From contig OY829665.1 of NCBI GenBank assembly GCA_963691815.1, forward strand, positions 20,151,294 through 20,215,293: a stretch of 64,000 nt of DNA. The letters are read 5' to 3'. Position numbers and translations under genes: made by a program. Positions 38,601 through 48,535 of the stretch are shown one piece after another (position 1 is the first letter of the stretch; each line of letters starts with the position of its first letter). A model generated the notes under the pieces. That model worked only from the letters and a program-made list of their open reading frames with translations. It had not been told where the DNA came from and made no database searches. This stretch comes from Echiichthys vipera (taxonomy: Eukaryota > Chordata > Actinopteri > Perciformes > Trachinidae).

Positions 38601-38855
38601 ACGCTGGTGATCATACGGACCGGGAACCCCAAATTTTTGGCACTTTATGAAACAATTACCAACAGCGACTGGTTTTCACTGCAGCGTGATAAGGTACTAA
38701 GAGCCATGTTCAAAGGACTGAATGTTCATTGGATTGATGCCTGGGAGATGGTCGTTGCCCACCACCTGCCACACAGCCTCCACCCTCAACCTCCCATTAT
38801 CAAGAATATGATTGATGTACTCTTGTCCTACACATGCCCTCAAAAGGGCAGCTAG
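26067..38855 (+). CDS. nxpe3: NXPE family protein (NXPE3-like), complete six-exon gene
   Basis: Six exons (coding 26113-26226, 28204-28647, 32411-32697, 33363-33433, 38005-38211, 38302-38855) join in phase to 558 codons plus a stop, about the 559 usual for vertebrate NXPE3. Residues 1-38 hold a signal anchor (VCFLFLAVAVLLFVL). A neurexophilin-like region follows, with Cys-rich motifs CNVCL and EPWFCYKPK. The C-terminal PC-esterase region has the nucleophile motif MYGDSTIRQW (Ser near 360) and the DAW...HSLHP Asp/His pair near 520-535, so the hydrolase residues are present. A type II or secreted glycoprotein of the secretory pathway is expected; substrates for this family are unclear. The start is the ATG at 26113, just ahead of the anchor. 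Introns are packed with transposons, yet splice sites and frame are clean. NXPE paralogues are numerous in fish, so the exact member is less sure than the family. Confidence 0.88.
26583..26658. repeat. (CA)n microsatellite in NXPE intron 1
   Basis: About 38 CA units. Confidence 0.95.
26891..26971. repeat. Reverse-oriented minisatellite seeds
   Basis: gttcccaaagccctatgttc and gtcccacagccctacattcc are the reverse complement of the 16-bp unit of the array at 27062-27552. They lie just upstream of it. Confidence 0.75.
27005..27019. repeat. Two telomere-like TTAGGG units
   Basis: gttagggttagggtt lies between the inverted seeds and the minisatellite. Only two units are present. Confidence 0.6.
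27062..27552. repeat. 16-bp minisatellite in NXPE intron 1
   Basis: About 31 copies of gctgtgggaacataag and variants (atagg, aaaagg, aaggc). The 16-nt period does not divide by three, so open - strand frames of 120-200 codons reading VPTALCSHS repeats are by-products, not genes. Confidence 0.95.
28204..28647 (+). CDS. nxpe3: NXPE exon 2
   Basis: 148 codons, phase 0 in and out, then gtaatg. It contains HVGDQLHVMINMSDFQGHPKK cut short by intervening loops, and GGDFLLARLYNQKLGAG, typical of the neurexophilin-like part. The acceptor could also be at 28210, also phase 0, which would drop two residues. Confidence 0.85.
28737..29090 (+). pseudogene. hAT-type transposase N-terminal fragment (BED finger)
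   Basis: An open frame carries EAKKVQCSHCNLQLFYHNST then TSMIQCLSRKQP. This is the C-x2-C ... HNSTTSM ... layout of a BED zinc finger as found at the start of hAT transposases. The last His of the finger appears replaced (CLSRKQ for HLxxKH), and the rest of the transposase is missing. It lies in NXPE intron 2. Confidence 0.65.
29870..30170. repeat. Fish interspersed element, reverse copy
   Basis: It shares ttcaattgaat, tgcctgcaacacattac and aggctcagtcgttaa with the elements at 10930-11330 and 15890-16320, in reverse orientation. It directly abuts the LINE that follows. Confidence 0.6.
30150..32290 (+). pseudogene. L2-type LINE (ORF1 esterase + endonuclease + RT), broken
   Basis: 30170-30660 encodes the second half of an SGNH-type esterase domain as found in ORF1 of fish L2/CR1 LINEs: GTNFIENHQSEVLKQDFRS in one frame, then FGDIITSCLRQLHLWLK, VDNF and DGLHP in others. 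ORF2 follows. Its endonuclease part (31000-31580) has PIILVIVYHAPGPYSEFLSE and NPILSDHYLITFEF. Its RT part (31880-32290) has DYRPIANLPFLSKIFEKL and FQSGFRMNHSTETALVK. The GDFN motif is damaged (GDIKIH), frames are broken, and the element stops soon after LSDRSQFVHV. It sits in NXPE intron 2 and is inactive. Confidence 0.75.
32411..32697 (+). CDS. nxpe3: NXPE exon 3
   Basis: It starts after gtccaatcag with VMLVHSSEAVTVLNRL and includes FKSLFRSGS, the CNVCL pair and GEPWFCYKPKNLSCD. It ends in phase 2 before gtgagg. Reading past the donor meets a stop within a few bases, which supports the splice. Confidence 0.88.
33363..33433 (+). CDS. nxpe3: NXPE exon 4
   Basis: 71 bp between a T-rich acceptor and gtaatg. 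It reads GVNMKVYIQASGPANVTVL and carries phase 2 in, phase 1 out. Confidence 0.85.
33740..34615 (-). pseudogene. Penelope-like element RT fragment
   Basis: The - strand reads LSDKEISALNELSINQGIII then RPVDKGLAVVVLSKNK, the N-terminal block of Penelope-like reverse transcriptases ('PADKG'). Further along are GRYIDD (the RT active-site motif region) and IHFWDLSIFKGLRGS. Many stops and frame changes occur. It lies in NXPE intron 4, antisense to the gene. The DKG and RYIDD order supports the assignment. Confidence 0.65.
34820..35150. repeat. Fish interspersed element fragment
   Basis: It includes ccttgcttatttcagcaaga and cattaca-acagcatggct words also present, reversed, at 42420-42510. It belongs to the same dispersed family as 10930-11330. 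Confidence 0.5.
35185..37340 (-). pseudogene. RTE-type LINE (endonuclease + RT), internally deleted
   Basis: On the - strand, from 37340 down, TWNVTSLSGEEPELVREL opens the endonuclease and SIVLLGDFKAHVGNDGDTW carries its GDF motif. After a gap come CFVDLEEAYDRVPR (RT), RLFADDVVLMASSVSDLQ (the ADD catalytic block), VKEFKYLGIMFTSEGTMERE and MRWFGHLVRMPPGRLPRE near the C terminus. The element ends in (ATGAG)n at 35185-35207 (seen as ctcat repeats on +), the usual tail of this fish RTE group. Stops and a deletion near 36700 make it dead. It occupies NXPE intron 4, antisense. Confidence 0.8.
37440..37612 (-). repeat. tRNA-derived SINE (mermaid/DANA-like), degraded
   Basis: On the - strand, ggtgtagtgtttagcagtgc (A-box side) is followed by ggttccgggttagaaccc (B-box-like), then gtccaaagacatgcaagtc and cagctgggatcagc. 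This is the order of widespread fish tRNA-derived SINEs. Part of the middle is deleted. It is not a functional tRNA gene. Confidence 0.65.
38005..38211 (+). CDS. nxpe3: NXPE exon 5 (GDS nucleophile)
   Basis: 207 bp after tcctctcag. It reads SGYYYQGVWGALDG and VVRMYGDSTIRQWFEFL, the PC-esterase Gly-Asp-Ser block, and ends before gtacct in phase 1. Confidence 0.9.
38302..38855 (+). CDS. nxpe3: NXPE exon 6 (terminal)
   Basis: After a 90 bp intron it reads DLKEFNLHSRRNTGPF, VVLGVWSHFSTFPIEVYIRR and DAWEMVVAHHLPHSLHP, ending YTCPQKGS and TAG at 38853-38855. The strong conservation of these blocks in the family makes this the surest exon in the window. Confidence 0.92.
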
Positions 38856-38988
38856 ATATGTTTGATTGGGGGGAAGAATGGGGATTCGATATGTGTGATT
38901 TTGTGGAATGGACAGAATGAAGGAATATAACAAAGTTAAAGATCACACAGTTTAAAAAGATGTGTAGAACTACACTTATTAAGATTTA

Positions 38989-38994
38989 AATAAA
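38989..38994 (+). terminator. Candidate poly(A) signal of NXPE gene
   Basis: AATAAA lies 134 nt after the stop codon, the first good match downstream. Confidence 0.5.
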
Positions 38995-39449
38995 TTAATC
39001 ACCTTATTAATTATGAATACATTTTAAGAATTTAAAATGCCCTTGTACACCATGCGGATTTCTAGAGAATGTTATGAAACTTTAGCTATTATCAATCTCA
39101 ATCTGAAACTCAATCATCATTTTAAAAAGCAGATACCAGAGACTCTTCAGGGACAGAACACTCTTAAAGCAATATGATATACATTTATGAAGTAAGAATA
39201 ACAATACAGAGAGATTCAAGAATAATGCAACATTCATTAATAACCAGGAAACAGAGGTCTGAGGATGGAAATTCAGGGACGACCTGAGTCGTTAAACTAA
39301 CAGGAGTTTATACGCTACACTAGGGGAACTAATTTGCCTTAAATTTAACAGATAAATGTTTTATTCAGAATTTAATCGAATACCAACTTTTATCCAAGAG
39401 CAGCAGCCAAAAGAAAACTGTGCCTAACTTTGTGCAGATGGTCAAAGTG
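38995..39449. other. 3' flank of NXPE gene, nothing recognised
   Basis: AT-rich sequence without open frames or repeats I can name. Confidence 0.4.
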
Positions 39450-39603
39450 ACCACATTAACCAGCTCCAACTGGGTGATCCCAAGGTTTTTCCAAGCAAGT
39501 GTGAAGATATAATCTCTCCACCTAGTCCTGGGTCTTCCCAAAGGCCCTGTACTTGGAACACCTCCTTAGCGAATCCAGGGGGCATCCTTACAATATGCCC
39601 GAA
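39450..39603 (-). pseudogene. RTE LINE 3' fragment
   Basis: 'taaccagctccaactgggtgatccc' and 'cagggggcatccttac' match the C-terminal part of the LINE at 35230-35450 (RFGHIVRMPPG on the - strand). It lacks the tail and ends exactly where gypsy sequence begins. Confidence 0.65.
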
Positions 39604-40200
39604 CCTCACCCTCGCCAAATGTGAGTTCAGGAAAGCTACTGTCACGTATCTGGGGAAGGAGGTGGGTCGGGGAACTGGTTATCTGGCTATTACAGATGTT
39701 TTCGCAAGAACTTTTCTATTTTAGCTGCACCCCTCATCAAGCTTTGCAGTCCTGCTGTGCCTTATGGTCTGGACTGAGGAATGTCAGCATGCTTTTGATG
39801 CAGAAAAATCAGAAAAATGCAGAAAAATCCCTACTCTGTTGGAAGTAGATGCGAGTGCTCCTGTTCTAGTGGCTCCTGACTTCTCTGAACCCTTCCTGTT
39901 GGAAGTAGATGCGAGTGCATCTGGAGCCGGTGATGTTCTGCTGCAGAAAGATAAGAAGGCAATATGTCATCCAGTCTGTTACTTCTCTGCGAAGTTCAAG
40001 TGTCATCAGCTGCATTATTCAACTCTTGAAAAGAAGACCCTGGCAATGCTCCTGGCTCTCCAGCATTTTCATGTGTACCTCGGTTCCACCGTGTCTCCGG
40101 TTATTGTGTACACTGACCATAACCCTCTTGTTTTCCTGGCCTGAATGTACAATCATAACCACAAGCTGACCTGCTGATCCAGCACAAGAGGGGGAAGGAT
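39604..40200 (+). pseudogene. Ty3/gypsy retrotransposon RT end and RNase H fragment
   Basis: LAKCEFRKATVTYLGKEVG matches the end of the gypsy RT palm, and the following frames carry LLEVDASASGAGDVLLQ, HYSTLEKKTLAMLLALQHF and VYTDHNPLVFLA. These are the RNase H blocks of this superfamily. A 60-bp direct duplication repeats LLEVDAS. There is a large loss between RT and RNase H, then a stop after VFLA, so this is debris. No LTR or integrase was seen nearby. Confidence 0.75.
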
Positions 40201-42339
40201 AATGTGGTGGCTGAGTCTTCAGCTTCAACAGCTTCAACAGCTTCGAGTTAGGTGGATGAGAGAGTCAGGTAGTCACTTTCAAGCTCCTGGTGAATACTGG
40301 ATTTTGATATAAACTTTAAAGGATAACTTCGCACTGGTGACTAAAGCCTGATTTCTCAGGCTAAGATAAAATAAGCATGTTCTCAAAAACACGAGCACAT
40401 AACTTAAAATTAAGTTTGACTGATTGATAAAATGTTATTTATCAAATAAAACACGGAACTTTGCTAATACAAAGACAGGCAGAAAGTAACTTATAAAAAT
40501 AGATAGATAGATGTTACAAAATAAAAGACTATACAATAAACAAGACTAAGAAGTGAAAAGCGAGAAGTCTGAGGAAACCATCTGAGGAAATATTCTAGAT
40601 ATCTGAGTAGACAGCTTGGGTCTGCTATCTGTAAGTCCAAAGGTGGGGCCTGGATAATGAGATGCATTCATTTTCCCGCCTAAAGTGGGAGAAACTCCTT
40701 CTTTCTTTTGTCTCCAAAGACAAGGATCAGTTTTCTTCTGATCCTACAGTGAATACACATACATTACCACATAATGTTAGCTTTCTCCCAGTTAATTAAT
40801 CCTGTGGAAGTGTCAGTGACACAATAACATCAAATAACATTCTCATATGTCAAAATAATCATTCTTTGATATTAGTCTAAATGTATTTTGATAATGTGTT
40901 AAAATAAAATCCTCAATGATAATATGCGGTATGAATGAATGTATGACTGAATGATACATGCATACAGACTGGGACAAACTTAGAAATTATTCCTTGCTGG
41001 ATCCTTAATGTCAATACTTACATGATCATGTTAAATATCACCACATTTCTGGAACTCTGTCAATCTTGATCCTAGAACGACCAAACAACACAAATTTCTT
41101 TACAGATGAATAATATACACATTACAACAGTTTATACTTCCTATAATAGTTTTCTTTAAGAACATATTAAAGTGGGAGTCTCTGTCTCTTCTTATCAGAG
41201 AAGGTTGTCTGTGGGTTTCTCTGAGCTGTAAAAAAGTGTCAAAGGTTTCAGTGAGGAAATGCGGGGTCTTGAGTTAGATTCAGGGTGCAATAAACTTATC
41301 TCTTATAAAAATCTTTTCTCCATTAGTTAACGGATAAATTTCCCTTATCGACAGCATCCGTTTGTCTAACATAAATAAGTCTTACATGGTTCTTCATTTA
41401 ATGACCTTGACGTCATTTTGTTCACTCTTCAGGGCGTTTCAGCTTCACCTAAAAGGTCAAAGGATGAGAGTGGTGCAGGGAGGGAGAGAGATGAGACGTC
41501 TGATAAGGCATCAGGGATTTCTGATCAGACTGGCATCTAGGGGCGTCATCACAAATTGTGTCCCCATTTTTTTGATGACATATGGGGCAATGTTTCCTAC
41601 GTCAGTATTTCAGAATAAATAAAGTATTTATAATTTGTTCTCTAATTTTGATCTCCACTGTATCAAATTCTAGGCCCGGTTGTCAATTTTCTTTCCTAAA
41701 TTTTTTTGTTGACAAATTATTTGTAGAATATATTCATTTTCAAGTACTGGAAATGTCCAAATATCTTGTAGATATGTAGATGCTTGTTATTCTTTGTTAG
41801 CTTGATTTTCCCTAACTTCCTCTTTTTTTCTTATACATACTAAATGTAGTGTATGTTTATGTATGTATGTATGTTTGTCAAGACCCATTTGTGTACTTTT
41901 CTCTATATCAAAATATAGATAAACAAAATAAAGGTAAAATAATAGTAATTCTATAATCTAATCATGAATAAGTAAAACTATATAAAAATACCATTATCAA
42001 ATTGTGAATCTTTGTATAAGGGAAACTAGGTAAACCTGTGTTAGATCCAAAATTCATAGGCTCCAGAGATTGACCTGTGATCGAAAGCTTTCTTGATTGT
42101 ATTCTTTTTTAAAGACCCCTGGGAGAAAATGAGTTATATCATTTTAGGAAAAAAAGCTCCTGAGCTGCATTGAATGTGAGTAGAAAAGTCAATAAGAGCT
42201 GCTCGCTCAGACACAGGGAAAAAAACAGTTACGTAAGAGAAATAAACATGATACAACATGTGAAAATATGAATTTATGACTTTCACTCTGCAGAGGTGTT
42301 TGAAACAGTTAATTCTTGTTCCCATTGCGACTGACTCTG
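40201..42339. other. Intergenic, no gene recognised
   Basis: It holds (GATA)n-like bases near 40501-40512, (TGTA)n near 41860-41877 and otherwise unremarkable AT-rich sequence. Confidence 0.4.
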
Positions 42340-42560
42340 CAGGTTGAGATCTGATGAGGAATACATCAACAGCCTATACAGACCTGTGGCAAGCATTTTC
42401 AATAGATGACAAGTCTGGACTGCAGGCAGGCCAGTTTAGCACCTGGACTCTCTTACTACAGAGCCATGCTGTTGTAATACATACAGCATGTGGTCTGGCA
42501 TTGTCTTGCAGGTTAGGTCTTAGGTTAGGTATTCATACTTCATTAATGTTATCACTCTTT
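42340..42560. repeat. Fish interspersed element fragment
   Basis: It carries ctacagagccatgctgttgt and gtctggcattgtcttgc, which recur reversed in 34900-35040. Confidence 0.5.
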
Positions 42561-42599
42561 GTTCATTTGCAGCCATTTGCTAAAACCATTTAAGATTTT

Positions 42600-42865
42600 T
42601 TTTCCCTTCAATGTACAAACAGCACCCAATTTTGACAGAAAAACAGAGAATTGTAGATTTATTGCAAATTTACAAAAAACGAAGTGTCTCATGGCCAAAA
42701 ATATTCAGACCCTTTGCTGCTCATTATTGGAGTCCAGCTAAAATTGAAAAATTCAATTTACTGGACTTAGGAAAGGCACAGACCTGTCTATAAAAGACTT
42801 TAGATCTCACAGTGCATTTTAGAGCAAATGAGAATTATGAGGTATCAGGAATTGCCTGAAGAGTA
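42600..42865. mobile_element. Tc1-like transposon end fragment
   Basis: aaaatattcagaccctttgc and ggcacagacctgtctataaa are words of the 5' region of widespread fish Tc1-like elements. No transposase frame remains. Confidence 0.5.
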
Positions 42866-42871
42866 GTGATT

Positions 42872-42972
42872 CCCACTAGATGGAGCTCTCTGTTCAACAA
42901 TGGGTTGAAAACACCCTCAATCGCCATTCATTGAGCCCTTTTCTTTAAACCAAGAGCTCCATCTAGTGGGGT
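42872..42972. mobile_element. Short palindromic MITE-like element
   Basis: cccactagatggagctct at the left is matched by agagctccatctagtggggt at the right, enclosing about 65 bp. The sequence is a candidate miniature element or folded-back repeat. Confidence 0.5.
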
Positions 42973-43330
42973 CATCAAATACAACGAACGGTGCGGGGAA
43001 TAACTCTGGGGAGCGGGACCCAAATGCAGACATGGACACAGAGTAAAATGTAAACGAGTGATTATTAACAAAACAATAAATAAACAGTGTCCAGGGAACG
43101 GGGAAAAACGAAATGGGGTCCAGGTGCAGGTGCAGGTGAAGCAAATGCGGGAATCAGGGGAAAAACACGAACAGGTGGTAGACAAGCAGGCGAGGGTTCA
43201 GACAGGGAAGCAGGATCTCGGGAAACTAAAAAAAAACAAAAAAAAAAAAAACAATCAACGAAGAACAAAGACACACGGTTCGAGAAAACAAGCATTGGTA
43301 AATGGGAGCCGAACCAAGAGAGACACGATA
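42973..43330 (-). mobile_element. LTR 3' part, interrupted
   Basis: On the - strand it has ctgcatttgggtcccgctc near one end and cctgcacctgcacctgcac inside, like the 3' part of fish gypsy LTRs. The 5' part is at 44105-44300, with a LINE piece between. Confidence 0.5.
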
Positions 43331-44104
43331 CCACGTAAATATGTGCATTCTGGGAAAGGATGTGGAGGCGGTGGAGGATTACAAGTACCTGGGTGTTACC
43401 ATCGACCACAGACTGGACTGGAAATCTAACACTGAAGCTGTTTACAATAAGGGGATGAGCAGACTTTACTTCCTGAGGAGGCTGAGATCCTTCAACGTGT
43501 GCAGCAAGATGTTGGAGATCTTTGATCAGTCTGTGGTGGCCAGTGTACTTTTCTTTGCTGTGGTTTGTTGGGGAAGCAGCATCGGAGCCAGCGACACCAA
43601 CAGACTCAACAAACTGATCAGGAAGGCTGGCTCTGTGATTGGCTGCAAACAGGACACTCTGGAGGCTGTGGTGGAGAGAAGGACACTGAAAAAACGGTTG
43701 TCCATCATGGATAATCCTCTCCACCCTCTCCAACTCACACTGGTCAGACAGCGGAGCACCTTCTCCAGAAGGCTGCTTCAGCTTCGCTGTCGTAGCAACA
43801 GATTCAGGAAATCTTTCCTGCCACAATCCATCACTTTTTATAATAACTCTCTCACCTCTGCCTGACAGAGAACTCTGCTCTCTCTACTGTTTTTTTTAGT
43901 TTGTTTTGTACATAGTATTATTGTTATAGTATATTTTGCATATTTTGTTGTATATATTATTAATGTTTGTTATTTATAGCAAACTGTGCTGTATACATAT
44001 ATTGGATTCTATTCATGTTATGTACAAAGTTTGCTGACCCACTACTGCTGTTACAAAATTTCCCAGTCTGGGATCATTAAAGTAATTCTATTCTATTCTA
44101 TTCT
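43331..44104 (+). pseudogene. LINE ORF2 C-terminal fragment with (ATTCT)n tail
   Basis: GKDVEAVEDYKYLGVTIDHR, MSRLYFLRRLRSFNVC, VVCWGSSIGASDTNRLNKLI and FRKSFLPQSITFYNNS form the end of a CR1/L2/Rex-type ORF2. The 3' UTR ends in ttctattctattctattcta. It is 5'-truncated and seems to have landed inside the LTR that flanks it: 'acgtaaat' on the left and 'gcgtaaac' on the right may be a degraded target duplication. Confidence 0.75.
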
Positions 44105-44300
44105 ATTCTAAATGCGTAAACAGTCTGGCGCCGGATATGAGCAACATCTGGCTTTTTATCCTGCAGGCGTTGATGAGGGAATGAGCCACAGCTGGGCGAA
44201 ACCACGTCTACCAGCTCCGACAGACAAACATGTTGGAAAGACAAACCTACACAAAAGGAAGAGGGAGAGGCCTGAATGGACAGGGATCCTAAACACAAAA
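44105..44300 (-). mobile_element. LTR 5' part, interrupted
   Basis: On the - strand it starts near tttaggatccctgtccattc and includes ggataaaaagccagatgttg and gcgccagactgtttacgc, parallel to the pieces at 11840-12065. Confidence 0.5.
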
Positions 44301-46854
44301 GCAACACAACAACTGCAAAATAACACACAACACAACATGCAATAATCCATAAAATCACAGCAGCTAAAAAATATGCACACTTTAATTGACCATGTCACAT
44401 ATCCAGCACCTCTTTGTCTGTCTCTCCCTGTTAGTGTTTTTTGACTGACAGGGACCAGTTTGCTTTCCAGTGTGCACCAAAGTCTGGAGCATTTTGATCA
44501 AAAATAACTTGGTGCAGAACCTGAAAAGTTTCTTACAAACTGAAACTTGAAAATAGCTTTTTTTTTAGTCCGAACTGGTTCAACTTTGACAACATCAGCA
44601 GGTGTGTCATTCAAAAGATAGAGCAACGCAGACTTCTTCTCCGGGGACGTGACCAATAAGGACACAAAAATGTGAAAGGAGATGTGTTCTCAGTGGATGA
44701 GAGATCGATCAGAGCAGAGAAAAAAAGTTTATCAAGATATGTGTAAAGATGTGAATTTACAGCAGCTACAGTTTTCAGAACAAATAAAGACCCGCGGAGG
44801 AGTCCCGCGTGTTGTTTCTGCCTCTGAGTGAGGTGATGGAGGTTAGCTTCGGAGACTCCAGACAGACAAAATAAAAGTGTCTCCTCCTGTGATTTCTGAC
44901 CAGGAACAGCTAACACTGAACTACTGTCAGATATTTTATTGAAATTTCTTTAAGAGAAATGTTCTGAATAAATCTGAGTTCCCTTCGGTAAACAGTTAAC
45001 TGTGTAGTGTGTGTCTAGAGCTTTTATTATAAAAGGTAAGAACAGAAGAAGGAAGCTATCTGCACTGCTGTTGCCACATTAAAATAGTGAAACAGTTTTC
45101 CGTCTGCACACAGCAGACCTCTGTTGTCTTATGATCCTCTGAAGTAAACACCACAATTCGATTGGTTGATGAGAGCGTAAATCGGCCAACATTTGAAATA
45201 AGAACTTTTACATGGAACTAAATAATAAGTAGCACTCCACATTAATGGTGCTGCACAATTACAACATTCAGGTCACCACCCCAATAACACACACAACACA
45301 TCAGGCTCACTGCACACAAAATAACATTTACTGCTGTTGTGCATTGTGCATCACCCTCAGTTGCTGACACATTCTTCATTACAGTGATTCTGATGGAAAT
45401 CTTAGCTTTTTCCCTAGATAGCACCAAGGTTAAAATTATTCTAAACGTAACCGGTATTATTATTATTATTATTAGTACTAGTAGTATTATCATTATTATT
45501 ATTAGTAGTAGTAGTTGTAGTAGTTACGACAGTTACTGTTTTGGTCATGGGGAGGGATGTTGGTGCCAACCCCTTAATGAAGGGTGCTTCATTCAGCTGA
45601 GTGTGACTTAGTTACTAATTAGGGGCCAGATTGGTAGTAGATGGTAGATTCTGTATGTCAGATATAGGTGAGAAACAATATAAGTTAGGTCTGACTGATA
45701 TACACCATGACAACTGAGCTGAAGTTTTGTTTCTCAGCCAGCAGCTGTTTTAGCAAAGATGCTCTGATTAACCCACTGTACACCCAAGTGCCTCTAATAA
45801 ATGAACAGCGGAGTGATTTAGATAACAGGAAAGAGAAAGGCACATTACAATCTAGAGTAAGTAACTTTATTGTCACATGGCTTTGGTGACTGTATATGGT
45901 GCACTTCATGGATGACACTGTATGCAAAAATGTGGAAATATCGATTAGCAGTACACAGTAAATCTCTGTCACTTGATTAACGCGAGCCTTGCACCAAGAC
46001 TTCCAACAAAATAAAGTATTGTAGTATATGGTAATAGACAAGAATTTATTTTTTCATTTCCAGGTTAAATTTGTGATGTCACTCAACCCATTATCCTCCT
46101 CGACTGCTGTAAACTCAAGATATGCTCAGACTTAACACCACATATAGTACTTATAAAAGATGGACGAGTGGTCCATACACACCCAGCACCTAATCATGTA
46201 TAGTGCATAATCCATACCACCACCACAGGTGACGGGGAGTTAGCAAACACCACGTCAGCTGTTGTACTTTAGTTATCTGTCATTATTATTGTTATTCATG
46301 TTCTTTTTCATATTTAGCAGATGAACATGGAAATCCACATACAGTACTTATAACATATGGACTAGTGGCACATTCACATCATAACCTAATCATACCTAAT
46401 ACATAATCTATACCAAAACATCACTTTAGAGGTTTACATATCATAACACAGAAAAAACAAACCACCTGCCCATAAAATAGATGAATTTTTACTCTTCTGA
46501 AACTTGTCTTCTTATAATTCTTCTTGAACTTCTGCCGTGTCAGCAACCCTTCATTTTTTGGTCCTGTAAAACATGTTGAGACATTTAATGTAAAAGTGGA
46601 CTTTTACGAATAAAAACTTCACTCAAATAACATAAATCAAATCCTATGATTAATGCAATTATTATTAAATTAGTAAGTTCTAACATTTCCATGCTACTAC
46701 AAACACTGAAGCCAGAACATTGCCCCATAATCTTCCATAAAGTTAACAATGGACTAATTTGGGATGATTGAACTGTACATAAATGTACCAGTATAGAGGG
46801 TTTGCTACCTGTTATGAATTAAGGACCATACCATTTTTAGTTACATTGTAACTA

Positions 46855-47853
46855 TGTTAAAATATGGTATAAATAAGAATAAGTACTTTAAAAGCTGCAT
46901 GAATCAGTTTAAAAGTCAAACGTGGTTAATCTAATGTAGATGAATTAATCAGAGTTAAAGTTAATACAACAATAACTTAATGTTGAAGATGAAAAGAATG
47001 CCGACAGGAAATTCATATCGCTGCCCTTTAAGGGACTAGCAGCAGAGACCGGAGCAGAGGAGGAAATCGGAGCGAATGAGTGGAGATCAATAAGCAGAAA
47101 ACGGAGTGAAAAGGTGGATTTTGCAGTCGGAAAAACAGAACTTGCCTGGTCGGGAACTGACTGGGATTTTATGTGTACTAAGCCACACCGGTTTTGGTGA
47201 GTCTTGTGTTGATTTTATTTTCATTTTTACTATGTTGTACTGTTTACCAGTAATATTTTGGGTTTATGAAGACTGTGAATGTCATAAAAGTGACTGTATG
47301 CTGTGTAAATGAAAGGCGCTTGCAGTATTTGATGTGTGAGATGGAGCCGTGAGTTCAAAGAGACCGCTCCGCCGCCATTTTGAGATGAAAAAGCACCGTA
47401 GCAGTAATGTTACAAACTCAGACTGTGAAATATTTATTTGTGTAATTTGAAGATTTAAAGAGATTTATGTTTGTATTTATGACCTGTTACACAGGTCAGG
47501 TTTTATGCTTGGTTTGGAGCTCGGTCGGAGCGCGGATTGGTCTGCCATGTGCGGCGTGCACATGCATAGACGGGATTCAAGATGGCGAGCCAGACCCAGA
47601 CCATCAACTCATCTTCTCCAGTGAGGAAGTCCTCTGCGAATGGTGACTCGCTACCAGAGCGGTAGGAGTATCACCTATGGGTTTGAACTGAACTGAGAAC
47701 TGATTTATTTTTGGACTGAATCGAACTGAAGCTTTTCATTGAACTGAAACGTGAACTCACATTTGGACTGTGAACTTGATCTGGAAGTGTCATACTTTTA
47801 TTTTGCGCATTGAGTTCATATCTTGAATGTTATTTGAATGATTGTGGTCCACA
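46855..47853 (+). mobile_element. LTR-like element, copy 2 (right arm only)
   Basis: It begins TGTTAAAATATGGTATAAA and ends near gattgtggtccac, matching 23492-24559 in opposite orientation. The left arm near 3670-3690 lacks it. The flanks are not a clean empty site, since about 60 bp of arm sequence is also missing. Confidence 0.6.
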
Positions 47854-48399
47854 CACAGGTTCTGACAGAAAACAAAAGACTTGACTTGACGTGAGCATCA
47901 AAGATTTGTGACTTGATGACTTGAATGACTTGCCTGTTAAGTGACACTTGTTCGCTCATGCACAGAACATTTACCTGTTTTTCCTGGGGCATATTTTACA
48001 GTTTCTTCCACACATTCTATGACTAAGTGTGGACACAGAGCTTTGATGTGAAGTCTGATGTTCGCATGCCGTTAGGACACGGGGTCATGTGTTTTTTATT
48101 AGGACCTGCTGTTTCCAATGCATAGAATGACACTGCACACATCTCTTTAGTTTCTGTATCAGTAAATCTTTGGTCGACCTCGTCGTCTCTTCTTGAGAGC
48201 CGTAAACGCACACTCATCTGAATAACTTAGACCTGACTTGACAGACTGTGATAGATAACATGACTCACAGTAGTTCCAGGGTTCTACTATGTGATTTTTA
48301 TACTATGCCAGATTGATGGAAACCAGTTTGTTGTAAATATGATAAAACATCCAAAATTAGTTGTGTGTTCCTTTAAAGACAGATGTACTCATCATTTCA

Positions 48400-48405
48400 T
48401 TTATT
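48400..48405 (-). terminator. Poly(A) signal of right gene copy
   Basis: TTTATT on + (AATAAA on -), mirror of 3059-3064. Confidence 0.5.
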
Positions 48406-48535
48406 CTTTTCTTTACTTCTTTAGGACAGTACAATCTAATCAAAAGAAGTTGGAATTACCCGGCTGGCCTGGAAGTTGTAAACATAACAGAAAGAAAAAT
48501 CAATAACTTGATCTTCACATACCAGTTATCCATAT

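Noticed and set aside
43065..43826. 253-codon open frame on the - strand
   Set aside because: It is the shadow of the LINE ORF2 fragment on the + strand and of LTR sequence. No domain was recognised.
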